DNA of 64,000 nt, from assembly GCF_025370755.1 (NCBI RefSeq), contig NZ_JAMXFC010000002.1:124001-188000 (forward strand). Reading direction: 5' to 3'. This DNA comes from Laspinema sp. D2d. GTDB lineage: Bacteria; Cyanobacteriota; Cyanobacteriia; Cyanobacteriales; Laspinemataceae. Under the pieces are notes generated by a model, which saw nothing but the letters and a program-made list of their open reading frames with translations, made no database searches and was not told the origin of the DNA. Both the position numbers and the translations under genes were made by a program. This document shows, one piece after another, positions 18,997-27,851 of this stretch; within the stretch, counting starts at the first letter, position 1; each line of letters opens with the position of its first letter.

Positions 18997-19467
18997 ATGA
19001 CAAGTCAAGTGAAGACTGATGAAGACTTTATGAGACTGGCGATCGCCAAAGCAATGGAAGGAGTCAACAATGGGGAAGATCCTTTTGGCTCTTGTATCGT
19101 TAAAGATGGTGAAGTGGTGAGCTGTGAGCATAACATCTGCACCAGTAGCGTCGATGTTACAGCCCATGCGGAAGTTCATGCCATTCGGGCGGCCTCTCAG
19201 AAATTAAATAGGATGGACCTATCCGGTTGTGTGATTTATAGCACTTGCGAACCTTGTCCGATGTGTTTTACTGCTGCTTATTGGGCCAAACTGGATAAAA
19301 TTGTGTTTGGAACTCGGATAGCCGATGCTTGTGCGATCGGGTTTACCCAACTTAATCTTTCTTGTCAAGAATTGAAACAGTTTGGGAGTAATGTAGAATT
19401 AGTGGGAGATGTTTTAAAAGAAGAAAGTTTAGACCTGTTTCGACATTGGGTTTTGCTGAATTCTTAA
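18997..19467 (+). CDS. Nucleoside deaminase (cytidine/deoxycytidylate deaminase superfamily, guanine-deaminase-like)
   Basis: A 156-aa zinc-dependent deaminase. The catalytic motif is H57-A-E59 and the second zinc motif is CEPCPMC, giving zinc ligands H57, C87 and C90 with E59 as proton shuttle. The N-terminal FMRLAIAKAM..GEDPFGSCIV is typical of nucleoside deaminases of the guanine-deaminase/TadA group. The length and the absence of the TadA C-terminal signature favour a guanine or nucleoside deaminase, but substrate choice cannot be read reliably. An AGGAAAAAAGGAA stretch precedes the ATG. The gene stands alone between two minus-strand genes. Confidence 0.85.
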   Translation: MTSQVKTDEDFMRLAIAKAMEGVNNGEDPFGSCIVKDGEVVSCEHNICTSSVDVTAHAEVHAIRAASQKLNRMDLSGCVIYSTCEPCPMCFTAAYWAKLDKIVFGTRIADACAIGFTQLNLSCQELKQFGSNVELVGDVLKEESLDLFRHWVLLNS

Positions 19468-19525
19468 TCGCGGTGAAAGGCTAACTTTTATCCGGTCCTT
19501 GACTAGGAAAATTTTGATAAAAATA

Positions 19526-19570
19526 GCTGTCCCCATTCATCTATCTTGGAGGATAGAGAACAGGGACAGC
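19526..19570 (-). terminator. Two-tier hairpin terminator of the PIN-TRAM gene
   Basis: GCTGTCCC (19526-19533) pairs with GGGACAGC (19563-19570), with an inner CTATC/GATAG stem. On the minus strand the hairpin is followed by TATTTTTATC, so it best fits termination of the PIN-TRAM gene. It may also stop read-through from the deaminase gene. Confidence 0.65.
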
Positions 19571-19613
19571 GCGATCGCCGGTTTAATTTGTTACCCTCGG
19601 ACATAGCCAAACA

Positions 19614-20693
19614 TCAGGCCACAACTGAGGCTTGAGGACGGGCAAAAATCATCCGACCGGCAGCAGTTTGTAAGGAAGAGGTGACCACAACTCGCAACTG
19701 GTCACCGATATGTTTGCGGCCTTCTTCTACCACTACCATTGTGCCATCATCTAAATATCCCACTCCTTGAGCCTCTTCCTTACCTTCTTTGAGAATTTTC
19801 AGGTCGAGACTGTCTCCGGGGAGATAGACCGGACGAACCGCTTGGGTCAAGTCGTTGATATTTAGAACTAAAACCTTTTGCACTGTGGCAACTTTGGACA
19901 AATTATAGTCATTGGTCAGCAAAGTCGCATTAATTTCTTGGGCCAACCGGACCAATTTTGCATCGACGGTTTGTAGGTCTTCATAGTCTGCGGGATGGAT
20001 GACAATGCGTTCGGCATAGCTTTCCTTAATCCGATTCAGGACATCAAGTCCCCGACGACCCCGGACCCGTTTTTGGTCGTTGGAGGCATCGGCCACCATT
20101 TGCAATTCCTGCAAGACGAACTGGGGCACAAGGATTTGTCCTTCTAAAAACCCGGTGGCGAGGAGAGTTTCTACCCGACCATCGATAATGCAACTGGTAT
20201 CCAAAATTTTCGTCGCGGCGGATTTTAAGGTTCCTTCCGCAACTAACATGGATTCGAGACTGCTGGGGTTAATCAGGCGCAGGAAGGCCCGACCATGCGC
20301 ATCGGCAAGGGTGACGCCCAAAAACGCAAACATCACGCTGCCGAGGATGGCGGCGAGGGGTTTGATAAACCCAAATTCATGGGGGATCGGCAGCAAGAAC
20401 ACGGGGGCCAGCATTAAATTGGCAACCAAGAGACCCATGACGAGACCGATCGCCCGGGTAATCAGCATATCAATGGGCATTTGTCGAACTTGCTTTTCCA
20501 TCCGTCGGTAGGTGGTTTGTACCGCTAGACCGACGGCCCCCCCGACCAAGGCGGCAAACCCGGTGGTGACCGATCGCAACCCGTCGAGATTAGTAACTTG
20601 GGCGATCGCGGAGGCGGGAAGCAGTTCTATGCTGTAGAAACCGATCCCCGCCGCTGCTAGAATGAATGAGAGAATGATGATTGCATTAAGCAT
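19614..20693 (-). CDS. PIN and TRAM domain membrane protein (YacL family)
   Basis: About 359 aa from ATG 20693; a TTG at 20708 is a weaker alternative. Four membrane helices occupy roughly residues 1-140. A PIN nuclease-fold domain follows, starting KILDTSCIIDGR with its first acidic residue and including DAKLVRLAQ and LLTNDYNLSKVA. A C-terminal TRAM nucleic-acid-binding domain begins near VYLPGDSLDLKILKEG and includes GVGYLDDGTMVVVE. The architecture matches Bacillus YacL and its cyanobacterial orthologues, presumed membrane-bound RNA-processing or RNA-binding proteins whose target is not established. The gene is divergent from the HemW-like gene. Confidence 0.9.
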   Translation of the reverse strand: MLNAIIILSFILAAAGIGFYSIELLPASAIAQVTNLDGLRSVTTGFAALVGGAVGLAVQTTYRRMEKQVRQMPIDMLITRAIGLVMGLLVANLMLAPVFLLPIPHEFGFIKPLAAILGSVMFAFLGVTLADAHGRAFLRLINPSSLESMLVAEGTLKSAATKILDTSCIIDGRVETLLATGFLEGQILVPQFVLQELQMVADASNDQKRVRGRRGLDVLNRIKESYAERIVIHPADYEDLQTVDAKLVRLAQEINATLLTNDYNLSKVATVQKVLVLNINDLTQAVRPVYLPGDSLDLKILKEGKEEAQGVGYLDDGTMVVVEEGRKHIGDQLRVVVTSSLQTAAGRMIFARPQASVVA

Positions 20694-20890
20694 GATTGCG
20701 CCACTCAAAAGAGTAAGGTTTCAACTCAAGCTTGTCTATGCGGGGTAAGCATTTTCAGGGATGTTTTCCCGGCATTTTGTGAAGACCGCTGATTGAGTTG
20801 ATTGTAGAAAGACATCTTGATTATACTATTAAGTTTTCTGGTGTTCTACGGTTTGGACTCTCTTCATCTTAAGTCACTCCGGAGAGGGAT

Positions 20891-22171
20891 ATGCAGTTTC
20901 CACCTAAATTTAAGGCATCCATAGTGGCTACATCCTCGACTGAATCGACGATCCCACAGATTCCCCAGTCTGCTTATCTGCATATTCCGTTTTGTCGTCG
21001 TCGCTGTTTTTATTGCGATTTTCCCGTATCTGTGGTGGGCGATCGCAAGCAGGGGGAGGACTCGGGAACGATTGTCGAGTATGTGGCGTGGCTGATTACG
21101 GAAATTGAGAACACTCCGGTTTGGGGTCAGCCCCTGAAAACGGTGTTTTTTGGCGGGGGTACGCCGTCCCTGTTATCGGTTTCCCAGTTAGGTCAAATTT
21201 TGGATAGTCTCGATCGCCGCTTTGGAATTGCCGCCAATGCAGAAATTTCGATGGAGATGGATCCGGGGACTTTTGACCGGGACCACTTGGCAGGATATTG
21301 CCATGTCGGAATCAATCGGGTAAGTCTGGGAGTGCAGGCGTTTCAGGATGACTTGTTGGCTGACTGTGGGCGATCGCACCGGACTGTAGATATTTTAAAT
21401 GCCGTTGAGCTAATGGGCCAGGTGGGAATCGAGAATTTTAGTCTGGATTTGATTTCAGGACTGCCTCACCAAACTTTAGAACAGTGGCAAGACTCCCTGA
21501 ATCAGGCAGTTGCCCTCCATCCGGCCCATATTTCTAGTTATGATTTGATTGTGGAAGCGGGAACCGCCTTTTCCCGGACCTACGAACCCGGGGTTTCTCC
21601 CTTACCCACCGATGAAAATAGCGCCCAAATGTATCGAATGGCGGTTGAGACCCTAACGGCGGCGGGGTATGAACATTATGAAGTCTCGAATTATGCGCAG
21701 TCGGGCTATCAGTGTCGGCATAATCGGGTCTATTGGGAAAATCGCCCTTGCTATGGATTTGGCATGGGGGCGGCGAGTTATGTCGGGGGCCAACGGTTCA
21801 CTCGTCCTCGGACTAGGCGCGAGTATTATGCTTGGGTGCAAGAGTGGCAGGGCAATGGGGGAGTTCTTTCTATCCTAGAAACCCCCGGGGAGGAGGTGTT
21901 GTTGGAAACCTTGATGTTGGGATTGCGATTAGCCGATGGGATTGATCTTGCGCACTTCACCCAGCAGTTTGGGGGCGATCGCCTCCGTCAGCTTTGGCAG
22001 TGTCTTCTCCCCTATTATCGCCAAGGCTGGGTTCAGGTTCACTCCCCTGGGGAATCCCTAGATTTTGGTCCCAGTCTGCCCCCCTCGGGTGCCATCCGAC
22101 TCTCCGACCCCGAAGGATTTTTATTTTCCAACACCATTTTAGCCACTATTTTTGAAGCCCTAGAAAAATAA
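20891..22171 (+). CDS. hemW: HemW-like radical SAM protein (heme chaperone)
   Basis: A 426-aa radical SAM enzyme. The 4Fe-4S motif is C35-RRR-C39-FY-C42 within AYLHIPFCRRRCFYCDF. Later landmarks are FFGGGTPSLL, INRVSLGVQ, NFSLDLISGLPHQT and HYEVSNYAQ, followed by the HemN C-terminal domain. These fit the HemN/HemW superfamily. The absence of the long N-terminal extension of true coproporphyrinogen dehydrogenase, together with the length, favours HemW, which binds heme and is thought to deliver it to respiratory proteins. Older annotations call this protein oxygen-independent coproporphyrinogen III oxidase. The gene is monocistronic, with a clear terminator after it. Confidence 0.88.
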   Translation: MQFPPKFKASIVATSSTESTIPQIPQSAYLHIPFCRRRCFYCDFPVSVVGDRKQGEDSGTIVEYVAWLITEIENTPVWGQPLKTVFFGGGTPSLLSVSQLGQILDSLDRRFGIAANAEISMEMDPGTFDRDHLAGYCHVGINRVSLGVQAFQDDLLADCGRSHRTVDILNAVELMGQVGIENFSLDLISGLPHQTLEQWQDSLNQAVALHPAHISSYDLIVEAGTAFSRTYEPGVSPLPTDENSAQMYRMAVETLTAAGYEHYEVSNYAQSGYQCRHNRVYWENRPCYGFGMGAASYVGGQRFTRPRTRREYYAWVQEWQGNGGVLSILETPGEEVLLETLMLGLRLADGIDLAHFTQQFGGDRLRQLWQCLLPYYRQGWVQVHSPGESLDFGPSLPPSGAIRLSDPEGFLFSNTILATIFEALEK

Positions 22172-22274
22172 GAGGGCTGGGGCAATCTTTCGTCTACTTC
22201 TTAAGGCATACCTCTTGGGGAATAGATACAAAGTGGATCCGTAATTCTACGGACACAAAATAGTCCAGAAAAGA

Positions 22275-22313
22275 GCTAAATCAGATCCAATCCGGATCGA
22301 TTTAGCAATTTTT
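22275..22313 (+). terminator. Terminator after the HemW-like gene
   Basis: GCTAAATC (22275-22282) pairs with GATTTAGC (22299-22306), with a second inner stem GATCC/GGATC, and is followed by AATTTTT. It lies about 100 bases after the stop codon. Confidence 0.8.
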
Positions 22314-22707
22314 CTCTCAGCGCTTCATATTGGTTTTAAAAACTCCCCGTCAACTTTACATAAACTTTATATAAGCCTTCAATTTTGGACCGTAAATCGG
22401 GGAAAATCCTCTACCAAGAGATAGAGAGACAATTCAGAATTCACGTGCAAATAATATACCTATAAGGATAAGGCAGGTTACGGGGTGAGACATTCAATCC
22501 GGTGTCATGACCCAGGTTAGCGTTGCACTGATACTTTGTTCCCGAGTTGTTCTGCTGGTACACCAGTCGGGTTGTAATTCGCGATCGCTTTTGTAGCAGA
22601 AGGGGTGAAGGCTATGGGCGCATGAGGTTCAATCGGCTGAATCGACTGCCACCAAACCTTTAACTGGAATACTGGTTTTTTATGACACCTCTTGCCCCAT
22701 CATTTTA

Positions 22708-22716
22708 TGGTATAAT
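22708..22716 (+). promoter_or_regulatory. Extended -10 promoter for the HpsE-type operon
   Basis: TGGTATAAT is an excellent extended -10 element (TGnTATAAT). No good -35 box is found at the usual spacing, which is common for extended -10 promoters. Transcription would start near 22722-22724, giving a leader of about 240 bases before the glycosyltransferase ATG. Confidence 0.55.
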
Positions 22717-22736
22717 AGAGAGTTGACTAACTCTCT
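22717..22736. promoter_or_regulatory. Perfect palindrome overlapping the predicted transcription start
   Basis: AGAGAGTT, a GACT spacer and AACTCTCT form a perfect 8+4+8 inverted repeat immediately after the -10 box. Its position fits a repressor operator; as RNA only part would be transcribed. No regulator gene is adjacent. Confidence 0.45.
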
Positions 22737-22746
22737 AGGGCGGGGT

Positions 22747-22769
22747 GCAATGCGAAGTTAACGCATTGC
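22747..22769 (+). promoter_or_regulatory. Leader hairpin
   Basis: GCAATGCG (22747-22754) and CGCATTGC (22762-22769) form a perfect 8-bp stem with a 7-base AAGTTAA loop, about 25 bases into the predicted transcript. It has no T tract and so is not a terminator. A structural role in the leader RNA is possible. Confidence 0.4.
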
Positions 22770-22960
22770 TGATTAGTCATACCTTCCATCGGTTACCTCA
22801 AATCGACTCAAGGGTTAATCGTAACACCTATTTGGGTGGGTCAGAGGTCTATCTTAAGCAAATTTAGTGATCGCCAATCTAATCGGTGTCATGAACTCAA
22901 GGCACAATGCCTAGGTGATACCCGATTCAAGTTAATTATAAATTGCTCCCCCCGTAACTT

Positions 22961-24847
22961 ATGAACCCCGTTAATTTAACAGTAGCAATTCCAACTTATA
23001 ATGGCGAAACCCGCTTAAGTGACGTCCTTGATCACCTGAAATCACAAGTGGGAACCGAAGCATTTTCATGGGAAGTTATTGTAGTCGATAACAATAGCAG
23101 CGATCGCACAGCAGCCGTGGTTCGAGAGTATCAGAAAACCTGGCCCTCAGCCTATCCCTTACGGTATTGTTTTGCCCCGGAACAGGGTGCAGCTTTTGCC
23201 CGACAACGGGCAGTAGAAAAAGCTCAAGGGGAGTTGATTGGGTTTTTAGATGATGATAATTTACCCGAACCGGACTGGGTAGCCGCTGCCTATGAGTTTG
23301 GGAAAAATCATCCCGGAGTCGGGGCATTTGGTAGCCAAATTCATGGGCTGTTTTATGAAAAGAAACCCGAAGAAAAACTTCCTGAAAATTTCAAGAGAAT
23401 CGCTTGCTTTTTAGCGATTGTAGAACGGGGAAATAGCCCTCGGAAGTATGACCCCCAACATAAAATCTTGCCCCCAGGGGCTGGATTAGTGGTTCGTAAA
23501 CAAGTTTGGTTAGAATCGGTCCCGAAACGGTTAGTTTTAAATCACACGGGCAAAGACGCAGGATTAGCCAGTGAAGATTTAGAAGTGTTGTTGCATATTC
23601 AAAAAGCCGGGTGGGATATTTGGTATAATCCCGCAATGGTGGTTTACCATAAAATCCCCAACAAGCGGTTAGAACCGGAATATTTGAAACTGTTGGTCCG
23701 TTGTGTGGGGTTGAGTCGTCATCGCCTGCGAATGATGACGTTGAAAAGTTGGCAAAGACCCTTAGCATTTCCCGCTTATTTAGCCAATGATTTGCGCCGC
23801 TTGGTCCTACATGGAATCCGACATGGAATTGCTATTAAACATGATACGGCAGCCATTTGTGAACGAGAGTTTTTGACCAGTACCTTACTCAGTCCGCTGT
23901 TTCTGTTGAAACACCAAGGGATTAAGTTAGGGGAAAGAAGTGGCGATCGCACTTCTGAGAGGGCGGATCAAACCTCCCTAGAAGAGTTGGCGGAAGCTTT
24001 TGAAAAAGAACGGTTTTGCCTGCATTCTCAAGGGGTTTACCCCCTAAATGGAACCGCAGGCGATCGCCCTCATACGGAAATTTTATTGCGCTTGCAAGAT
24101 GCCGAGGGGAAACTGTTACTGCCGAATCAATTTATGCCCGTAGCAGAACAGTATAATCTAATGGGGACAATGGATCGATGGACAATCCGAAAACTCTGCG
24201 CTCAAATTGCAGAAGCCGGGGACAAGTTTCACCGGGGTCTATATGAAATCAATTTATCGGAAACCAGTTTATGCGATCGCCACTTAATTGAGTTTCTGGT
24301 AGAGGAATTAGAGTTTTATAAAATTCCCCCTGAACTGTTTTGCTTCTGCCTTCCCGAAACCGTGGCGATCGGTCATTTACCCCGCCTCCAAGAATTGAAT
24401 CACCGCTTACAATCTTTGGGCTGCCAGTTGGCCCTAGACGGAGTGGGTAATGCTCAATCTTCCCGGGATTATCTCCAATTACTACCCGTTAATTATCTCA
24501 AGTTAGAGGGGCAATTAATGCACGCTATCTCCAACAATTTTGGGAGTTTAAATGCAGTAAAAAATATTAATAAGCTGGGCCAAAATTTGGGAATCAAAAC
24601 AATTGCTACCCATGTAGAAAATTCGGCTATCATAGAACAAATTCAAAGAATAGGGTTTAATTACATTCAGGGATATGGAATAGAATATCCCCATCCCCTT
24701 TCCTTTGAATCCGTACTGTCTAGTGATTGGGTGAACAAGTTCGTAAAACCCGAAATTTCAATTGAACCCGAACCTTCTCAATCCCTTGTCTCAAGTTTAG
24801 CCGAACTGTTAGCCCCAACTCCCGTGGAAAGCGAGTTAGTTATCTGA
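22961..24847 (+). CDS. HpsE-type glycosyltransferase fused to a degenerate EAL domain
   Basis: A 628-aa fusion. Residues 1-330 are a family 2 glycosyltransferase: VAIPTYNGETRL, VDNNSSDRTA, the metal-binding FLDDDNLP and LPPGAGLVVRKQ, closely matching the HpsE glycosyltransferases of hormogonium polysaccharide synthesis and the next gene. Residues about 350-605 form an EAL domain: TEILLRL in place of EALLRW, EINLSE, and QGYGI near the end. The second catalytic aspartate is lost, since the usual DDFG reads D493-G-V-G, and the EGVE motif reads ATHVE. The domain is therefore probably unable to hydrolyse cyclic-di-GMP and may bind it instead. The gene is first in a polysaccharide operon behind a long leader. 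Confidence 0.88.
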   Translation: MNPVNLTVAIPTYNGETRLSDVLDHLKSQVGTEAFSWEVIVVDNNSSDRTAAVVREYQKTWPSAYPLRYCFAPEQGAAFARQRAVEKAQGELIGFLDDDNLPEPDWVAAAYEFGKNHPGVGAFGSQIHGLFYEKKPEEKLPENFKRIACFLAIVERGNSPRKYDPQHKILPPGAGLVVRKQVWLESVPKRLVLNHTGKDAGLASEDLEVLLHIQKAGWDIWYNPAMVVYHKIPNKRLEPEYLKLLVRCVGLSRHRLRMMTLKSWQRPLAFPAYLANDLRRLVLHGIRHGIAIKHDTAAICEREFLTSTLLSPLFLLKHQGIKLGERSGDRTSERADQTSLEELAEAFEKERFCLHSQGVYPLNGTAGDRPHTEILLRLQDAEGKLLLPNQFMPVAEQYNLMGTMDRWTIRKLCAQIAEAGDKFHRGLYEINLSETSLCDRHLIEFLVEELEFYKIPPELFCFCLPETVAIGHLPRLQELNHRLQSLGCQLALDGVGNAQSSRDYLQLLPVNYLKLEGQLMHAISNNFGSLNAVKNINKLGQNLGIKTIATHVENSAIIEQIQRIGFNYIQGYGIEYPHPLSFESVLSSDWVNKFVKPEISIEPEPSQSLVSSLAELLAPTPVESELVI

Positions 24848-24874
24848 TTTGTACTTGACATCTACTGAAATCCA

Positions 24875-25831
24875 ATGAATGCCATCGCCTTTACGATCGC
24901 CATCCCCACCTATAATGGGGCAACCCGATTATCGAAACTTCTGGACTGCTTGCGATCGCAAATTCGCACCGAACAATTCACTTGGGAAATTGTCGTCATT
25001 GATAACAACAGTCAGGATAACACCGCTGAAGTTATTCGCAATTATCAAACGGATTGGCCCTCCGCCTATCCCTTACATTATTATTTTGAACCCCAACAAG
25101 GACTCGCTTTTGCCCGACAGCGGGCGATTGATGAAGCCAAAGGAACCTGGGTGGGATTTTTAGATGATGATAATTTACCCGCATCCGATTGGGTAGCAGA
25201 AGCCTACAAGTTTGCTCAAACTTATCCTCAAGCGGGTGCGTTTGGCGGGCAAATTCATGGCAGCTTTGAAAGTCCACCCCCAGAAAATTTTCACCGTATT
25301 CAATCCTTTTTAGCCATTCGGGAACGAGGGTCAAAACCCCATTTATATAAACCGGAACAGTTAAGTTTACCCCCCGGGGCCGGTTTAGTGGTGCGTAAAC
25401 AAGCTTGGAATGAAACTGTTCCTCGGCGCTTACAATTAATCGGGCGGGTCAATGGTTCCACCTTAGCGGGAGAAGATTTTGAAACCTTACTCTATTTGCA
25501 CCAAGGAGGATGGGAAATTTGGTACTGTCCCACCCTGCATAGTTACCATCAAATCCCCCAACACCGATTGGAACTAGCCTCATTAATGTCCCTAATTCGA
25601 GGCTGTGGATTATGCATTTGTCACCTGCGCTTGCTTCATACCAGTCCCCAAGAAAAACCCATTGCGATCGCCCGGATCTTACTCGGCAATTTACGGCGAA
25701 TTGTCCGCCATCTGATCCAGTATCGCGGATTAGTCAAGACTGATCCCATTGCCGCTTGTGAGTTGGAGTTTTTTTTAAGTAGTTTTCTGAGTCCTTTTTA
25801 CTATTTACAAAGCCAATTCACTGAAAAATAA
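24875..25831 (+). CDS. hpsE: Hormogonium polysaccharide glycosyltransferase, HpsE type
   Basis: A 318-aa family 2 glycosyltransferase. It has the nucleotide-sugar-binding start TIAIPTYNGATRLSKLL, VIDNNSQDNTAEV, the DXD-type motif FLDDDNLPASDWV and LPPGAGLVVRKQAW, all characteristic of HpsE. It is strongly similar along its length to the glycosyltransferase half of the preceding gene but lacks the EAL part, so the two are tandem paralogues. It starts 27 bases after that gene. HpsE homologues are required for the polysaccharide secreted by gliding filaments. No signal peptide is present; the enzyme acts on the cytoplasmic side of the membrane. The sugar and acceptor are unknown. Confidence 0.88.
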   Translation: MNAIAFTIAIPTYNGATRLSKLLDCLRSQIRTEQFTWEIVVIDNNSQDNTAEVIRNYQTDWPSAYPLHYYFEPQQGLAFARQRAIDEAKGTWVGFLDDDNLPASDWVAEAYKFAQTYPQAGAFGGQIHGSFESPPPENFHRIQSFLAIRERGSKPHLYKPEQLSLPPGAGLVVRKQAWNETVPRRLQLIGRVNGSTLAGEDFETLLYLHQGGWEIWYCPTLHSYHQIPQHRLELASLMSLIRGCGLCICHLRLLHTSPQEKPIAIARILLGNLRRIVRHLIQYRGLVKTDPIAACELEFFLSSFLSPFYYLQSQFTEK

Positions 25832-25862
25832 GTAAACAAGAAATTAAGAAACCTCTTGCAAA

Positions 25863-25901
25863 CTTCTAAAAAGCCCTCGTTAATAAGGGGGTTTGGGGGG
25901 C
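25863..25901. repeat. Dispersed GC-rich hairpin repeat (copy 2)
   Basis: CTTCTAAAAAGCCC, then TAATAAGGGGGTTTGGGGGG, repeats in opposite orientation the sequence found at 18861-18895. Flanking TTGCAA motifs occur at both copies. This copy has diverged in the stem. Confidence 0.55.
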
Positions 25902-25979
25902 AATTTGCTATTTTGCAAGCGGCTTAATAAAATTCCATATTAAATCACCCAATCTATTAACAAATCAGGGAAAATTATC

Positions 25980-27623
25980 ATGAAAAATCCAGTCATTGCG
26001 ATCGGCCTTGATGCAGCGGACCCAGAGTTATTAGAAACTTGGATGGACCAGGGATATTTAAGTAATCTCAAACAGTTGAAAGACCGAGGGGCTTATGGTC
26101 GGTTGACCAACATAGAATATTACAAAGCCGAAACCCCTTGGACCACCTTTTTAACGGGATGCTTACCGAATAAAACCGGATATTGGTCCCCGGTAAAATT
26201 TCAGGAAGGCAGCTATAACGTGTCCGAAATAGGCGCGTATGATTTTCAGGAATATTCGCCTTTTTATGCCTTGGGAGACCAATATCGCGTCGCGGTATTT
26301 GATGTACCCCAATCTCGCTTGTGCGATCGCGTCAATGGGGAGCAAGTTTTGGCCTGGGGTGCACATTCGCCACAAACCCCCAGTGTCTCTCACCCGCCGG
26401 AATTGCTGAATCAGCTTAACCAGAACTATGGGAAACATCCGGCCCTGCATCGGGATCATGGGGATTGGTGGGATCATGCCTATCTGTCTCGCTTACAAAA
26501 AACCTTGCATCAAGGCATCGATCGCCGGGGGGCGATCGTCCGAAATTTACTCCAACAGGAACCCTGGGATCTCTTGTTAACCGTATTTGGTGAGACCCAT
26601 TCTGCTGGACATGACTTGTGGTATCTCAGCCAACCGGACCACCCCCTGTATGAACACAAGCTGGATGCCGCCTCAGAAGACCCCATGTTAGCCATCTTTG
26701 AAGCTGTTGATCGCACGCTAGGTACTTTATTATCTGAAGTACCAGAGGACAGTTATCTCGTGCTATTTTCCGCACATGGTAGCGGGAACAATACCACCGA
26801 TGTTCCGAGTATGCTGTTTCTGCCCGAATTTTTATACCGCTTCAGCTTTCCGGGGAAAGTGGCGATCGCATCCGGAAAAGCCGGAACTATCCCCGAGGCG
26901 ATCGTCAGCGAACCCAGGCGGAAAACCTGGACTGGGGAAATTTGGGAACGCAAGTATAGCCCCAACCCCCTCAAACAATTCCTCCGGCAAGAACTCCCCA
27001 GTCAGTTCCACCCCCTACTCGATCGCCTCCTGGGAACCTTTGGAGAAGCCCCATTAGGGTCACCAGACCAGTTGCGCCAGCAAGGCAATCCCCTATTCTG
27101 GCAACCCTCTACTTGGTATAGTCCCTTATGGCCGCAAATGAAAGCTTTTGCTCTTCCCAGCTATTCTGAAGGATACATCCGCATTAACCTAGCGGGTCGC
27201 GAACCCAATGGCATCGTCTCACCGGAAGAGTATGAGGGATTGTGCCAAGAGATCACCGCCCAACTCTATGGATGGACCAATGCGCGCACCGGAGGCCCCG
27301 TGGTAAAAAAAGTGATTCACACCCCTCCCACCTCTCACACCCGTCCTGATGCTGATTTAATCGTCCTTTGGAATGACACCCCCGCCGATGTGATAGATTG
27401 TGGTCAATTCGGGCGTATCGGTCCCGTCCCCTATCGACGCACCGGCAGTCATCGCAACCGAGGATTTTTAAACATTACAGGCCCTGGAATTCGGCCCGGA
27501 ACTCAACTGCGAGAGGGTCATGGGGTAGATTTAGCCCCGACCATTCTCCATTTGATGAATGCCCCGATTCCTCACTATTATGATGGCACTTCCCTAGTCG
27601 AGAAGTCCGTTTTAGTCGCCTAA
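25980..27623 (+). CDS. Alkaline-phosphatase-superfamily phosphodiesterase/phosphotransferase
   Basis: A 547-aa protein of the type I phosphodiesterase/nucleotide pyrophosphatase family. The metal-binding start is VIAIGLDAADPELL. The catalytic threonine lies in the AETPWTTFLTG segment, and further metal ligands are likely in VFGETHSAGHD and LFSAHGSGNN. The C-terminal GHGVDLAPTILHLMNAP is typical of this superfamily. It is cytoplasmic by prediction, with no signal peptide. In glycan gene clusters such enzymes can add or remove phospho-substituents; a link to the neighbouring polysaccharide genes is inferred from the shared strand and position only. AGGGAA precedes the ATG. Confidence 0.82.
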   Translation: MKNPVIAIGLDAADPELLETWMDQGYLSNLKQLKDRGAYGRLTNIEYYKAETPWTTFLTGCLPNKTGYWSPVKFQEGSYNVSEIGAYDFQEYSPFYALGDQYRVAVFDVPQSRLCDRVNGEQVLAWGAHSPQTPSVSHPPELLNQLNQNYGKHPALHRDHGDWWDHAYLSRLQKTLHQGIDRRGAIVRNLLQQEPWDLLLTVFGETHSAGHDLWYLSQPDHPLYEHKLDAASEDPMLAIFEAVDRTLGTLLSEVPEDSYLVLFSAHGSGNNTTDVPSMLFLPEFLYRFSFPGKVAIASGKAGTIPEAIVSEPRRKTWTGEIWERKYSPNPLKQFLRQELPSQFHPLLDRLLGTFGEAPLGSPDQLRQQGNPLFWQPSTWYSPLWPQMKAFALPSYSEGYIRINLAGREPNGIVSPEEYEGLCQEITAQLYGWTNARTGGPVVKKVIHTPPTSHTRPDADLIVLWNDTPADVIDCGQFGRIGPVPYRRTGSHRNRGFLNITGPGIRPGTQLREGHGVDLAPTILHLMNAPIPHYYDGTSLVEKSVLVA

Positions 27624-27648
27624 CCCGACCCGGGGATCTCTTTACCAA

Positions 27649-27671
27649 CTCTAGGGGATAGAGAATTTTTT
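27649..27671 (+). terminator. Probable terminator
   Basis: CTCTA and TAGAG (27649-27653 and 27659-27663) form a short stem around GGGGA, followed by AATTTTTT. It lies 26 bases after the stop at 27623. The stem is short, so confidence is moderate. Confidence 0.45.
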
Positions 27672-27851
27672 CTCAGTCGAAAAAAATACTCCTAGAGGAT
27701 GAGACGCCCCGATTCAATTCTGCTGTACAAAATAGGAAGAGGCGGATCTCACTCTAAAGGTAGAGCGGGGATGAGATAGCAGGGGACAGCCTGCTGAAAT
27801 CCCAAACCAACTCACGTCACCGAGCAAGCATACAGGGAGAGAGAAGTAAAA

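Larger units (their letters stand above)
22314..22960 (+). other. Long non-coding leader region before the polysaccharide genes
   Basis: No open frame longer than about 15 codons with a credible start was seen. The region contains an extended -10 promoter (22708-22716), a 20-bp palindrome directly after it and a second hairpin (22747-22769). CGGTGTCATGA occurs twice, near 22500 and 22884. The 220-base stretch from the promoter to the ATG at 22961 is long for a leader and could hold a regulatory RNA element. I could not match it to a known riboswitch, tmRNA, 6S RNA or Yfr RNA. Confidence 0.5.

Noticed and set aside
22700-22960. tmRNA, 6S RNA or known riboswitch in the long leader
   Set aside because: No tRNA-like ends, no peptide tag frame, and none of the conserved riboswitch cores I know could be matched. 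Kept only as an unassigned structured leader.
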